Below are positions 44,748 through 53,510 of a stretch of 64,000 bases of DNA, piece by piece. Origin of the DNA: an uncultured Desulfuromonas sp. GTDB taxonomy: Bacteria > Desulfobacterota > Desulfuromonadia > Desulfuromonadales > Desulfuromonadaceae. The stretch is from contig NZ_OY762961.1 in assembly GCF_963666745.1 (NCBI RefSeq), positions 2,291,274 through 2,355,273 of the forward strand. The letters are read 5' to 3'. A model generated the notes under the pieces. That model searched no databases. It had not been told where the DNA came from and saw only the letters and a list, made by a program, of their open reading frames with translations. The number at the start of each line of letters is the position of its first letter. The stretch's first letter is position 1. A program made the position numbers and the translations under genes.

Positions 44748-46226
44748 ATGTTTGAATCGGTTGAACTCGGCCAACAGGTCGATAAGCAGCACTACAAAGA
44801 AGCCGTTGAACAACTACGGACTCAACTCATTACGGCGCAGATTGCCTGCCAGAAAGCGCCGGGGCCGATCATACTACTCATCTCCGGTGTGGATGGCGCA
44901 GGCAAAGGTGAACTGGTCAACGCCCTCGGCGAACTGCTCGACATGCGCAATGTCGTTATCCAGACCTTCTGGGAGACCAGTGATGAAGAACAACAGCGTC
45001 CCGATCACTGGCGATTTTGGCGGGCACTACCAAAACGTGGCCAGATCGGTATTTTTTTCGGTGCCTGGTACACGGACCCGATGCGCCGCTACGTGGATGG
45101 TAAAGCCGATGAGTTTACCCTTGAGCACGACATGCGCCGCGTTGTCCGCTTGGAAAAAATGCTCGCAGATGATCATGCTCTGATCCTCAAGTTCTGGTTT
45201 CACCTCAGTGCCGACACACAGAAAAAGAAGCATCAAAAACTGGAGAAAAAACATAAAGAGTCGCCGGAGATGATCAAACGGGCCATGTGGCATTTTGATC
45301 ACTACACCCGCATTCGCGATGCCGCAGAGCAATCCATCCGTCATACCGACCGGGCGCAGGCCCGCTGGTATCTCATCGATGCCAGCCATAAACGCCATCG
45401 TCAGTTGCGCGTGTTCACCATTCTCAACAAGGCACTGCAAAACTTTGCCGAACAGACTCACAGCCCGGTCGTTGACGATGCCATTATGGAGGTGGATAGC
45501 GCACCGGTCCTCAACAGTGTTGATTTGACCGTCAAACTATCACCCGACGCTTATCGCGACCAGCTCGAGGATTATCAGACACGGCTGCATAAACTGATCT
45601 GGCAGGCGTACAAGAAACGCTTGTCCATGATCCTGCTGTTTGAAGGTTGGGATGCTGCGGGCAAAGGCGGCAGTATACGCCGCATCGCCAACGCCATGGA
45701 TCCGCGACTGGTCCAGCAGATTTCCATCGCCGCACCCACCGATGAGGAAAAAGACCACCATTATCTGTGGCGTTTCTGGCGACACCTGCCCCGAGCCGGC
45801 ATGGTCACCATCTATGATCGCAGCTGGTATGGACGGACTTTGGTGGAACGCGTGGAAGGTTATGCCCATCCGGCAGAATGGAACCGCGCGTACGAAGAGA
45901 TCAATGAATTTGAGCAACAACTGATTCAGGCACCAACGCTGCTGCTCAAATTCTGGCTGCATATTGATCAGGAGGAGCAGCTACGCCGCTTTAAAGAACG
46001 GGAAGTCACACCATGGAAACAGCATAAGATCACCGATGAAGACTGGCGCAATCGCGATAAATGGCCCGATTACGAACGTGCCGTCAATGAAATGATCAGT
46101 CGGACCAGCACCCGGGAAGCACCTTGGCAGCTTATCGCCGCTAATGATAAAAAATACGCACGTATCGCGGTTCTGCGCCACACGGTCGAACAACTTGAAA
46201 AGATGCTCAACGAGGGCAAAAAATGA
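44748..46226 (+). CDS. pap: Polyphosphate:AMP phosphotransferase (tandem PPK2)
   Basis: A 492-residue protein with two PPK2 domains, the class II arrangement that phosphorylates AMP to ADP with polyphosphate. The first P-loop reads SGVDGAGKGELVN (near residue 46) and the second EGWDAAGKGGSIRRI (near residue 302); the lid-type arginine segment 'RFWRHLPRAGMVTIYDRSWYGR' follows in the second domain. In such proteins the C-terminal domain is usually the active one. It ends by overlapping the next small gene (ATGA). Its company with two uncharacterised membrane proteins is unexplained. Confidence 0.92.
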   Translation: MFESVELGQQVDKQHYKEAVEQLRTQLITAQIACQKAPGPIILLISGVDGAGKGELVNALGELLDMRNVVIQTFWETSDEEQQRPDHWRFWRALPKRGQIGIFFGAWYTDPMRRYVDGKADEFTLEHDMRRVVRLEKMLADDHALILKFWFHLSADTQKKKHQKLEKKHKESPEMIKRAMWHFDHYTRIRDAAEQSIRHTDRAQARWYLIDASHKRHRQLRVFTILNKALQNFAEQTHSPVVDDAIMEVDSAPVLNSVDLTVKLSPDAYRDQLEDYQTRLHKLIWQAYKKRLSMILLFEGWDAAGKGGSIRRIANAMDPRLVQQISIAAPTDEEKDHHYLWRFWRHLPRAGMVTIYDRSWYGRTLVERVEGYAHPAEWNRAYEEINEFEQQLIQAPTLLLKFWLHIDQEEQLRRFKEREVTPWKQHKITDEDWRNRDKWPDYERAVNEMISRTSTREAPWQLIAANDKKYARIAVLRHTVEQLEKMLNEGKK

Positions 46227-46417
46227 AACGATTTTATCTGCTGTTTTTAGGAAGTGCCATCCCTTTTGCTGTAATTATGTTTGCCATCGCCATCAGTGAC
46301 AACTCATGGCAGCGCGCCCTCGCTCTGGCGGTCATCATGGGATTTCTGTTCGGCTCCGGCATTGCTCAGGGATTAAGCTGGTGGCTTGATCGACGGGATA
46401 AAAACAAACGGGACTGA
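46223..46417 (+). CDS. Small two-helix membrane protein
   Basis: A 64-residue protein with two membrane helices (about 6-24 and 30-52) and a charged tail (DRRDKNKRD). Its ATG overlaps the stop of pap by four bases, so translation is probably coupled. No family is recognised. It closes the plus-strand operon of the giant membrane protein, DUF4126 and pap. Confidence 0.65.
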   Translation: MKRFYLLFLGSAIPFAVIMFAIAISDNSWQRALALAVIMGFLFGSGIAQGLSWWLDRRDKNKRD

Positions 46418-46496
46418 GCATGCTGTCAACACAACCAGCGTTTTCCTCCTGGTCGTTTGGCAAAAGCACGTTTTTCCACGAACGTATCCAAAATCG

Positions 46497-47264
46497 TTAC
46501 GACCAATACTGAGCAATCCATTTGGACGGCAACACTTTGTGATGCGGCTTGTTGCGCGAATAACCCGCCAAGGCTTCATGGGGATTGGGACGACCATGAA
46601 ACGCAACGATACTCGCCTTGGCCGGTGGTGTTTGCGCTTGGAGCAGCCAATTCATCGGAAATGGCCTCTGTAAATGGCGTTTAAAACTGATGACCCACTC
46701 TCCAGGCCAATAACACATGTACGGACGGATACAATGGGTCAGATAGGTCTGTGGCGGATGAAAGTTGGCCAGCGCCCAATCCATCTCGCGCAGATACTGT
46801 TCATAGATAAAACCAAAACACTTGGCCTTAAAACGAAATACCGACGAATTGCCGATTTCCGGTCGATTGCGCAGAAGCGTCTTATGCGGTGCAATCCAAT
46901 TGTGGATAATCGGGACCGAATCGGCATCGCCAAAATCAAAAAATGGATCCAGAGGGCCGGTGATCAGAAGATCGAGGTCAAGAAACAAACACAGCCCTTC
47001 TAACGGCAGATCATCACGGAACAGGGAAATTTTTCGCCAGTTACACCATTCATGAGATGAAGGCGCATCAAAATGGGGCAATGGCACTGTCTCGATAAAC
47101 GGTTCGATCCCTTCGGGACGTTCGGTAAAGCAGACAAAACGCGCTGGACGCTGTAAGTTTTTCGCCACACTGTGATAAAGACGATTGACGTACTCCGCTC
47201 CGTACTTATCGCCCCATTTGATGGTGATGACGTTAACGATCTCCTGCTGCGCGTTTTCTGACAT
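46497..47264 (-). CDS. Glycosyltransferase-like protein
   Basis: A 255-residue protein without membrane segments. 'VNVITIKWGDKYGAEYVNRLYHSV' at the N terminus and 'GLCLFLDLDLLITGPLDPFF' with a D-x-D near residue 98 match nucleotide-sugar-dependent glycosyltransferases of the GT-A type. A late 'IVAFHGRPNPHE' supplies a histidine typical of GT8-like enzymes. Donor and acceptor are unknown. ATG 47264 follows GGAGAAAAAAT. It stands alone on the minus strand, convergent with the pap operon. Confidence 0.68.
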   Translation of the reverse strand: MSENAQQEIVNVITIKWGDKYGAEYVNRLYHSVAKNLQRPARFVCFTERPEGIEPFIETVPLPHFDAPSSHEWCNWRKISLFRDDLPLEGLCLFLDLDLLITGPLDPFFDFGDADSVPIIHNWIAPHKTLLRNRPEIGNSSVFRFKAKCFGFIYEQYLREMDWALANFHPPQTYLTHCIRPYMCYWPGEWVISFKRHLQRPFPMNWLLQAQTPPAKASIVAFHGRPNPHEALAGYSRNKPHHKVLPSKWIAQYWS

Positions 47265-47484
47265 ATTTTTTCTCCATAACAAAGAATGTGACACGGCGCT
47301 ATTAGAGCCCATTCTCAAGGGAGAAGTTTAATCTTTTGTTAATTTATTGTGCTAATTTATTGAGATTCGATGTGGTGAGATCCAAATCAGGAAACAAGAG
47401 GAACGATTTAAAATTGAGAACTGATTACAGAGAGGATGAACGCATGGTATTTAAAGACATTGTAATAACTATGGTTTGTCTATT

Positions 47485-48199
47485 TCACATTGCACGATAA
47501 AACACAACAAAGGAACAAACAACCAGCATACTGCTTACAATATATTTAAACCTATCCGAACTGATCAGTGTCAGTTGCCTAGAACCAAGATAATTTCCAA
47601 CCCCAGCCCCGAGACTGGCAAGAAGGCCATAAACAACAACTTCCCTCGTGTATAAGCCGAGAGAAAAATATGCTGCCATTTTGACGAGCTGCATCAACAG
47701 TGTTGTACATGCCTTCGTACCGATCAACGATTCTTTCGTGAGGCCATACCCAAGATATAAAGGGTTCATAAAAGGCGCCTGTACCAACAGCGCCTGACAT
47801 GAACGAAGAGACAAACCCACCAAGAGGGAAATATCGAGCTTTTAGGGGGGAAAAATTGGTTTTTTTTCTCAGAAACGGCCAGAGTCCTACAAAAAGATAG
47901 AATCCAGAAAGAAATAGAGCAAGACAGGTCTGGTTGACATAAACAATCAATGAGGCGCCAGAGATAGCACCAATAACGATACCTGGCAGCACCAGCTTCG
48001 CCACTTTCCAGTCAATATGCTCTTTATACAAATATATCCGCTGACCGCCAGAAAAAGCTCCTGCAATACTGACGGCAGGCACCACAAGAGTTATCGGTAT
48101 AATCAGTCCCGCCAAGGGGACAAAGAGCATTGCACCGCCGCCGCCAGCCATCGTACTGATAAACCATGAAAGCGAGCCAATGGCAAAGACCTCAAACAC
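47485..48199 (-). pseudogene. TauE/SafE-family membrane exporter, broken by a frameshift
   Basis: Two overlapping minus-strand frames together encode one TauE/SafE-like protein of about 240 residues. The first frame starts at GTG 48199 (GGAGA eight bases upstream) with 'LSWFISTMAGGGGAMLFVPL' and runs to 'MSGAVGTGA'. The natural continuation 'PFMNPLYLGYGLTKESLIGTKA' is in the other frame, which ends at 47485. One missing base near 47774-47779, next to a CC/TTTT run, explains the break. The family moves sulfite, sulfoacetate and other anions. It could be a true pseudogene or a sequencing error. The sequence is AT-richer than its neighbours. Confidence 0.8.
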
Positions 48200-48387
48200 C
48201 TTTTGTCTCCACAGAATGACAAAAAATTAACCGACGTATGAACAGAATCTCTTTTCAGATATTCCTTGGACTATTGAAAACACGAACAGCCAGGAAAACA
48301 ATTATGTATACATATTACAGCAATAGAAAAATACGATAGCGAGGCAAAAATGAACAGTTTTTTTCTAACAAATCAATATTTTTAGAC

Positions 48388-48427
48388 AAAAAAAAGCCCG
48401 TAAGCGGAAGAGGTTGCCAACGGGTCT
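48388..48427 (-). terminator. Terminator after the ZIP transporter gene
   Basis: On the minus strand GACCCGT and ACGGGC pair around an 18-base loop and are followed by eight T residues. It ends the fumC-ZIP transcript. Confidence 0.65.
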
Positions 48428-48469
48428 TTTCTCAATTTTTTCAGGTTCACCGCAGCAGTAGATTAAACA

Positions 48470-49282
48470 TCACCCCAATGCCACATCCAGTGTCATCATA
48501 ATGGCGAATCCGCACATGGCCCCGACGGTTGCCAAGTCTGTATTGCGGGCCAGCTGTGACTCTGGGATAACCTCCTCCACCACTACATAGATCATCGCTC
48601 CGGCGGCAAAGGATAACGCATAGGGTAACAGCGGCTCCATCCAGATCACAGCCACAGCACCGAGCACCCCGGCAATGGGCTCAACCATACCGGAGAGCTG
48701 ACCATACCAGAAACTTTTGGCGCGAGACATTCCCTCACGTCTCAAAGGAACGGAAACAGCCGAGCCCTCGGGAAAATTCTGAATACCGATACCGACTGCA
48801 AGAGCGATGGCTCCGGCGAGTGAGGCGGACGGCAAGTCGGCAGCCAGAGCACCAAAAGCAACACCGACAGCCAGCCCCTCGGGGATATTATGCAGAGTAA
48901 TCGCCAGGCATAACAGAGTACTGCGTTGCCAACTGGTCTTAATTCCTTCGGCTTCAGACATGGGAAAGCCGGAGTGTAGATGAGGCAGGAGCTTATCGAC
49001 CAGCCATAAAAATGCGCCGCCGGACAAAAAACCCACCGTCGCCGGAATCCACGGCGTACCACCAGCATTTTCGGTCATTTCAATCGCCGGAGAAAGCAAC
49101 GACCAAAAACTGGCCGCAATCATGACACCGGCTGCGGCACCAAGCATGCCGTCGAGCAGCTTACGATTGATGGTTTTGAAAAATATAACGACGCTGGCCC
49201 CCAGGGCCGTCATAAACCAGGTGAACAATGTCGCCATCAGGGCTTGCATCACGGGTGTGAGACTCAAAAACCAATCGTACAT
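48470..49282 (-). CDS. ZIP-family divalent metal transporter
   Basis: A 270-residue membrane protein of the ZIP family (ZupT-like), which takes up zinc and other divalent metals. About eight helices are visible, with the paired metal-site motifs LHNIPEGLAVGVAFG near residue 130 and IQNFPEGSAVSVPL near residue 166, and a glutamate in 'VVVEEVIPES' near 238. A histidine in 'LLPHLHSGF' lies in the variable loop. AAGGAGTTTTC precedes the ATG. The gene begins 20 bases after fumC and shares its transcript. The symbol zupT is plausible but metal specificity is not shown. Confidence 0.87.
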   Translation of the reverse strand: MYDWFLSLTPVMQALMATLFTWFMTALGASVVIFFKTINRKLLDGMLGAAAGVMIAASFWSLLSPAIEMTENAGGTPWIPATVGFLSGGAFLWLVDKLLPHLHSGFPMSEAEGIKTSWQRSTLLCLAITLHNIPEGLAVGVAFGALAADLPSASLAGAIALAVGIGIQNFPEGSAVSVPLRREGMSRAKSFWYGQLSGMVEPIAGVLGAVAVIWMEPLLPYALSFAAGAMIYVVVEEVIPESQLARNTDLATVGAMCGFAIMMTLDVALG

Positions 49283-49302
49283 GAAAACTCCTTTTCAGCC
49301 AG

Positions 49303-50703
49303 TTAGCGCTGATTATCAGTCATATCCAACGGCACAATCCACTCGTCAAACTGTTCGTCAGTGACATAGCCCAGAGCCAACGCCGATTGGCGCAAGGTGA
49401 GTCCTTCGTGATGCGCTTTCTTCGCAATGTGTGCCGCCTTGTCATAACCAATATGCCGATTCAGTGCCGTGACCAGCATCAGGTTTTTATCCAGATTTTC
49501 ACTGATTTTTTCCTGTTGAGGTTCAATACCGACGGCACAATGATCGTTGAAGGCGAGGCAGGTATCCGCAAGAAGCTCACAACTTTCAAGCACGTTGTGA
49601 ACCATGACCGGCTTGTACACGTTGAGCTGAAAATTCCCCTGACTACCCGCAAAAGCCACGGCTGCATCGTTACCAAACACCTGTGTGCAAACCATGGTCA
49701 TCGCTTCACACTGAGTGGGGTTGACTTTGCCGGGCATAATAGAGGAACCGGGCTCATTCTCGGGGATCACCAATTCGCCGATGCCACATCGTGGCCCGCT
49801 GGCCAGCCAACGCACATCATTGGCCATCTTCATCAAACCGCCAGCCAGAGTTCGTAAGGCCGCTGAGCAGTGCACCAGGGCATCGTGGGCGGATAACGCG
49901 AAAAATTTGTTATCGGCACTACGAAACGGATAGCCACTCTCTTCAGCGATATAGGCTGCTGTCTTGTCGCCAAATTGCGGATGGGCATTGAGACCGGTAC
50001 CGACGGCAGTACCACCGATGGCCAGATCATAAAGCCCAGGCAAAGAATCACGAACAGCCTGGACACCAAAATCAATCTGCGACACCCAGGCGCTGATCTC
50101 CTGTCCCAGAGTGATGGGAGTGGCATCCTGCAGATGGGTCCGTCCCACCTTGACGATACTGTCGAACTGCTCCGCCTTGGCGGCGAGGGTATCGCGCAGC
50201 TGGGTGACCGCCGGGAACAGGACCGATTCCAGTTGATCAACAACGGCAATGTGCATGGCTGTCGGAAAGGTATCGTTTGAGGACTGGCCACGATTGACAT
50301 GGTCATTGGGGTGGACCGGCACCTTGGATCCCATGATACCGCCCGCCAACTCAATGGCGCGGTTGGAGATGACTTCATTGGCGTTCATGTTGGACTGTGT
50401 TCCGGAGCCGGTTTGGAAGACGACCAAGGGGAAATGCTCATCGAGAGTCCCTTGAATCACCTCGTCGGCAGCCCGACAAATCAGGTGGGCCAGATCTTCG
50501 GGCAGCTCGCCAAGTTCAGCATTGGCCCGAGCAGCAGATTTTTTCAGAATCCCGAGTGCCTTGATCACTGGACGCTGCCATTGAAAACGGCTGACGCCGA
50601 TGGGAAAATTGCCGATAGAGCGTTGTGTCTGAGCGCCCCAATAACGGTCGGCCACGACATCAATGGCCCCCATGGAGTCGGTTTCTTTACGATATGTGGT
50701 CAT
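49303..50703 (-). CDS. fumC: Class II fumarase
   Basis: FumC hydrates fumarate to malate without an iron-sulfur cluster. The 466-residue length is standard. '[15 protein letters not shown]' near residue 18, '[15 protein letters not shown]' near residue 96 and the superfamily signature [17 protein letters not shown] near residue 317 are intact, including the catalytic serine loop. ATG 50703 has AGGAGG four bases upstream; a longer in-frame start lacks support. Aspartase shares the fold, but the motif spacing favours fumarase. Confidence 0.94.
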   Translation of the reverse strand: MTTYRKETDSMGAIDVVADRYWGAQTQRSIGNFPIGVSRFQWQRPVIKALGILKKSAARANAELGELPEDLAHLICRAADEVIQGTLDEHFPLVVFQTGSGTQSNMNANEVISNRAIELAGGIMGSKVPVHPNDHVNRGQSSNDTFPTAMHIAVVDQLESVLFPAVTQLRDTLAAKAEQFDSIVKVGRTHLQDATPITLGQEISAWVSQIDFGVQAVRDSLPGLYDLAIGGTAVGTGLNAHPQFGDKTAAYIAEESGYPFRSADNKFFALSAHDALVHCSAALRTLAGGLMKMANDVRWLASGPRCGIGELVIPENEPGSSIMPGKVNPTQCEAMTMVCTQVFGNDAAVAFAGSQGNFQLNVYKPVMVHNVLESCELLADTCLAFNDHCAVGIEPQQEKISENLDKNLMLVTALNRHIGYDKAAHIAKKAHHEGLTLRQSALALGYVTDEQFDEWIVPLDMTDNQR

Positions 50704-50838
50704 GGTTCCTCCTGATATGCGAAAACATCGGATCATCACGTATGGGTTCTTGAGAATAGTAACAGAAATATCACTGCCTTGAACCCGATTAATGTATTGC
50801 AACCGTGCCCGGCAGACGAAAGGAAGAAACGTGGAGAT

Positions 50839-50871
50839 AAAAAAAGCCAGCCGGATGGGAGACCGGCTGGC
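50839..50871 (-). terminator. Terminator after the repeat lipoprotein gene
   Basis: GCCAGCCGG pairs perfectly with CCGGCTGGC over an eight-base loop. On the minus strand seven T residues follow, ending the gene at 50899. Confidence 0.9.
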
Positions 50872-50898
50872 CAATTGCAGGGTAGGACACTGATTTTT

Positions 50899-51465
50899 TT
50901 ACTTTTTCAGATAAGCCTTTTCCAGAACCTGGGTCAGTTCCGGTTTCTTCTTATCGACCTGGAAGATGACCGTCTCTCCGTGAGGTCCGGCACCAAGCAG
51001 GGTTTTGGTGTAAGGGAGGTGTTTGTGGGTCGAGAATTTTTCATTCATCGTCGCATCGCCGATGACAAAGATACGTCCTTTGTATTTCCAGGCGGTGTAG
51101 ATGTCATTGCTTTCAAGCATCCAGGCGATCTCGTTGAACGTCGCCATCAGATTTTCCGTGTAGGCGGGATCTTTCTTGTTTACATCGTAAATGACTGTTT
51201 CACCTTGGGGACCGGCACCCAAAGTGGTCTTGGTATAAGGCAGATGTTTGTGGGCGACGAAAGAGGATTTTGTTTTTTCATCGCCAATGACATACAGGCG
51301 ATTGTTGTAGCGATAAACGGCAATATCCTTCTGATCGACATTGAGCTCTACCGGACGTTCCTCGACAACCGCTTCGGTTGTCTTTGCCGTTTCGGCTTTA
51401 GGCTGAGGCATACAGCCCGCCATGCACAACAAAACACTGAAAACCGTCAAAACCCGAATAACCAT
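50899..51465 (-). CDS. Lipoprotein with an internal duplication, function unknown
   Basis: A 188-residue exported lipoprotein. The signal peptide ends at the lipobox LLCMAGC (Cys 18). The mature part consists of a spacer and two near-identical units of about 65 residues. Each has a 'RYNNRLYVIGD' or 'KYKGRIFVIGD' strand, then 'HKHLPYTKT.LGAGP.GETVI' and a 'D.NKK.P' or 'DKKKP' end. Wholly conserved HKHLPYTKT suggests a ligand or metal site in each unit. I do not recognise the family. The duplication looks old enough for side chains to drift but keeps the core. CGAGGAGAACGACGCT precedes the ATG, and a strong terminator follows. Confidence 0.75.
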   Translation of the reverse strand: MVIRVLTVFSVLLCMAGCMPQPKAETAKTTEAVVEERPVELNVDQKDIAVYRYNNRLYVIGDEKTKSSFVAHKHLPYTKTTLGAGPQGETVIYDVNKKDPAYTENLMATFNEIAWMLESNDIYTAWKYKGRIFVIGDATMNEKFSTHKHLPYTKTLLGAGPHGETVIFQVDKKKPELTQVLEKAYLKK

Positions 51466-51582
51466 AGCGTCGTTCTCCTCGTTAAAAATGTCTGGAAAGA
51501 TAACGACGCTACTGTGAAAAGTTGGTGTTAGGATTTTGCTCAGCCCCGGTCAGAAATTGATGAACTTCCTACAAATAAATCG

Positions 51583-52077
51583 CTAGCGGTTGTTACCGCC
51601 GCTGTTTTTACCCTGCCCTTTCCCTTTATCAGGCGTGTTCTTACCTTGCCCTTTTCCTTGTTTTTTATCTCGTCCAGAGTCGTTTCCGTTATTGTCATAG
51701 AGGACAAATTCCCCCTGACGAATGCGGTGAAATTCAGCAGAACCCGGCTTGATGCCCAACTCCTGCGCCAGTTGCCCCCATCCTTTATCATGACGTTGGC
51801 GATAGCGTTCCATGACCTGCTCAAGAGGTACGCGGCTCATATGTGACAACTGCAGACACATAAAGGCATCAGCTGGCGCGCTGACCCGTCGTAAAAGGCC
51901 ATCCACATCGGGCACCGGCACAGCGAACCTGGAGCTGAGGCGCACAGAGAAATCACGCAGATCCGCACGTGCCCGCACATTGACATCGCTCATAAATCCA
52001 CTCAAGCTGGCATGAGACAGCTCGGCTGCAAAAATCGCAGCGACAACAAAACAGACGATGGTTGCCGTTCGTTTCAT
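51583..52077 (-). CDS. Exported protein with a Lys/Gly/Gln-rich repeat tail
   Basis: A 164-residue protein. A signal peptide (about 1-23, ending SHA) is followed by a helical domain of about 110 residues ('VPDVDGLLRRVSAPADAFMCL', 'MERYRQRHDKGWGQLAQELG') and a low-complexity basic tail in which KGQGKN occurs twice. The helical part may act in the periplasm; the tail resembles sequences that bind nucleic acid, polyphosphate or acidic sugars, but that is a guess. CGGAGGGATT precedes the ATG. It follows the phosphohexomutase gene by about 36 bases and may be the last gene on the glycogen transcript. Confidence 0.7.
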   Translation of the reverse strand: MKRTATIVCFVVAAIFAAELSHASLSGFMSDVNVRARADLRDFSVRLSSRFAVPVPDVDGLLRRVSAPADAFMCLQLSHMSRVPLEQVMERYRQRHDKGWGQLAQELGIKPGSAEFHRIRQGEFVLYDNNGNDSGRDKKQGKGQGKNTPDKGKGQGKNSGGNNR

Positions 52078-52113
52078 AATCCCTCCGTGATTCGCTGCAC
52101 GATTTCCTGTCAG

Positions 52114-53463
52114 CTATTTTCCACCGAGAACTTTTAGAATTTCAGCAGTTTTCTGTTCCATCAGGGCCTGATCACCACGGGATTCGACATTCAGGCGAAC
52201 GACGGGTTCGGTATTGGACATGCGCAAGTTAAACCGCCACTGATCAAATTCGAGGCTGACACCGTCGGTCAAATCTTCGCTGATGGCGTCGGGTTTGTAA
52301 TGGGCACGAACACGTTCAATGCTGGCTTTGGCATCCTCCACCTGACGATTGATCTCGCCACTGGCCGGGAACAGAGCAATCCGTTGATCAACCAGGCTTG
52401 ACAGACTGTTGCCGGTACGGCCCATGATTTCAAGTACCAGCAACCAGGGAATCATGCCGCTGTCGCAATAGGAAAAGTCGCGAAAATAGTGATGGGCACT
52501 CATTTCACCACCATAGATCGCGTCTTCCTGTCGCATCCTCTCCTTGATGAAAGCATGTCCGGACTTACACTGGATCGCCTGACCTCCCGCCTCGCTCACC
52601 ATGTCGATGGTGTTCCACACCAGACGGGGATCATGAATAATTTTGGCGCCGGGATTACTTTGCAACAAAGCCAGGCCCAGCAAGCCAACCAGATAGTACC
52701 CTTCAATAAAACGTCCGGTTTCATCAAAAAAGAAGCAACGATCAAAATCGCCATCCCAGGCGATACCGACATCCGCCTGATGCTCTTTAAGGGCTTGCAA
52801 CGTAGAGGCACGGTTTTCCGGCAGGATAGGGTTGGGAATCCCGTTGGGGAAATGGCCATCCGGTTCATGATGAACCTTGATAAAATCGAAGGGCAGATAT
52901 TTCTCCAACCGGTCAATCGTCGGACCGGCGCAACCGTTTCCGGCATTCACCACGACCTTGAGCGGCTGCATGGCAGACACATCCACATAGCTCAGCAGAT
53001 GGTCAATATAGTCCTGCGTCACATCCAGTAGTTCGACCGTGCCACAGCGCGATGGTTCACTGAAGCGGTTGGCCGCCACCATGGCCTGAATCTCCTTGAG
53101 ACCGGTGTCGCTGCTGATCGGTCGGGATTCCCCACGAACCAGTTTCATGCCATTGAAATCCATCGGATTATGGCTGGCCGTGACCATGATACCGCCATCC
53201 ATTTTCTGGCTGAAGGTGGCAAAATAAACTTCCTCCGTGCCACACAGGCCAATGTCATAAACATCGACTCCGGCGTCGGTCAACCCTTTGGCCAAAGATT
53301 GGCATAACGACAGACTGGACAAACGCACGTCACGGCCGACAACCACTTTACCCGGTTTGAGAAACTCCGCGTAAGCACGTCCGATGCGGTAGGCAATGTC
53401 TTCATTGAGTTCATCAGGCAAACGCCCGCGAATGTCATACGCTTTAAAACAGGTCAACTCCAT
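52114..53463 (-). CDS. Phosphomannomutase/phosphoglucomutase
   Basis: A 449-residue alpha-D-phosphohexomutase that moves phosphate between C1 and C6 of glucose or mannose. '[17 protein letters not shown]' at the N terminus, the phosphoserine loop [14 protein letters not shown] (near residue 100), the metal loop '[13 protein letters not shown]' (near 236) and '[13 protein letters not shown]' (near 320) are intact. It resembles the dual-specificity AlgC group. Lying 47 bases after glgP it can turn glucose-1-P from phosphorylase into glucose-6-P. ATG 53463 with AAAGGTG nine bases upstream is preferred to ATG codons seven residues earlier. Confidence 0.92.
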   Translation of the reverse strand: MELTCFKAYDIRGRLPDELNEDIAYRIGRAYAEFLKPGKVVVGRDVRLSSLSLCQSLAKGLTDAGVDVYDIGLCGTEEVYFATFSQKMDGGIMVTASHNPMDFNGMKLVRGESRPISSDTGLKEIQAMVAANRFSEPSRCGTVELLDVTQDYIDHLLSYVDVSAMQPLKVVVNAGNGCAGPTIDRLEKYLPFDFIKVHHEPDGHFPNGIPNPILPENRASTLQALKEHQADVGIAWDGDFDRCFFFDETGRFIEGYYLVGLLGLALLQSNPGAKIIHDPRLVWNTIDMVSEAGGQAIQCKSGHAFIKERMRQEDAIYGGEMSAHHYFRDFSYCDSGMIPWLLVLEIMGRTGNSLSSLVDQRIALFPASGEINRQVEDAKASIERVRAHYKPDAISEDLTDGVSLEFDQWRFNLRMSNTEPVVRLNVESRGDQALMEQKTAEILKVLGGK

Positions 53464-53510
53464 TGAGGTTTCACCTTTCATCATCTAAATAATGCGACAG
53501 AGTGTTCAGG

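Noticed and set aside
47770-47785. Programmed ribosomal frameshift in the TauE/SafE gene
   Set aside because: The family is not known to use recoding, and the site is not a canonical slippery heptamer with a downstream structure; a deletion or read error is simpler.
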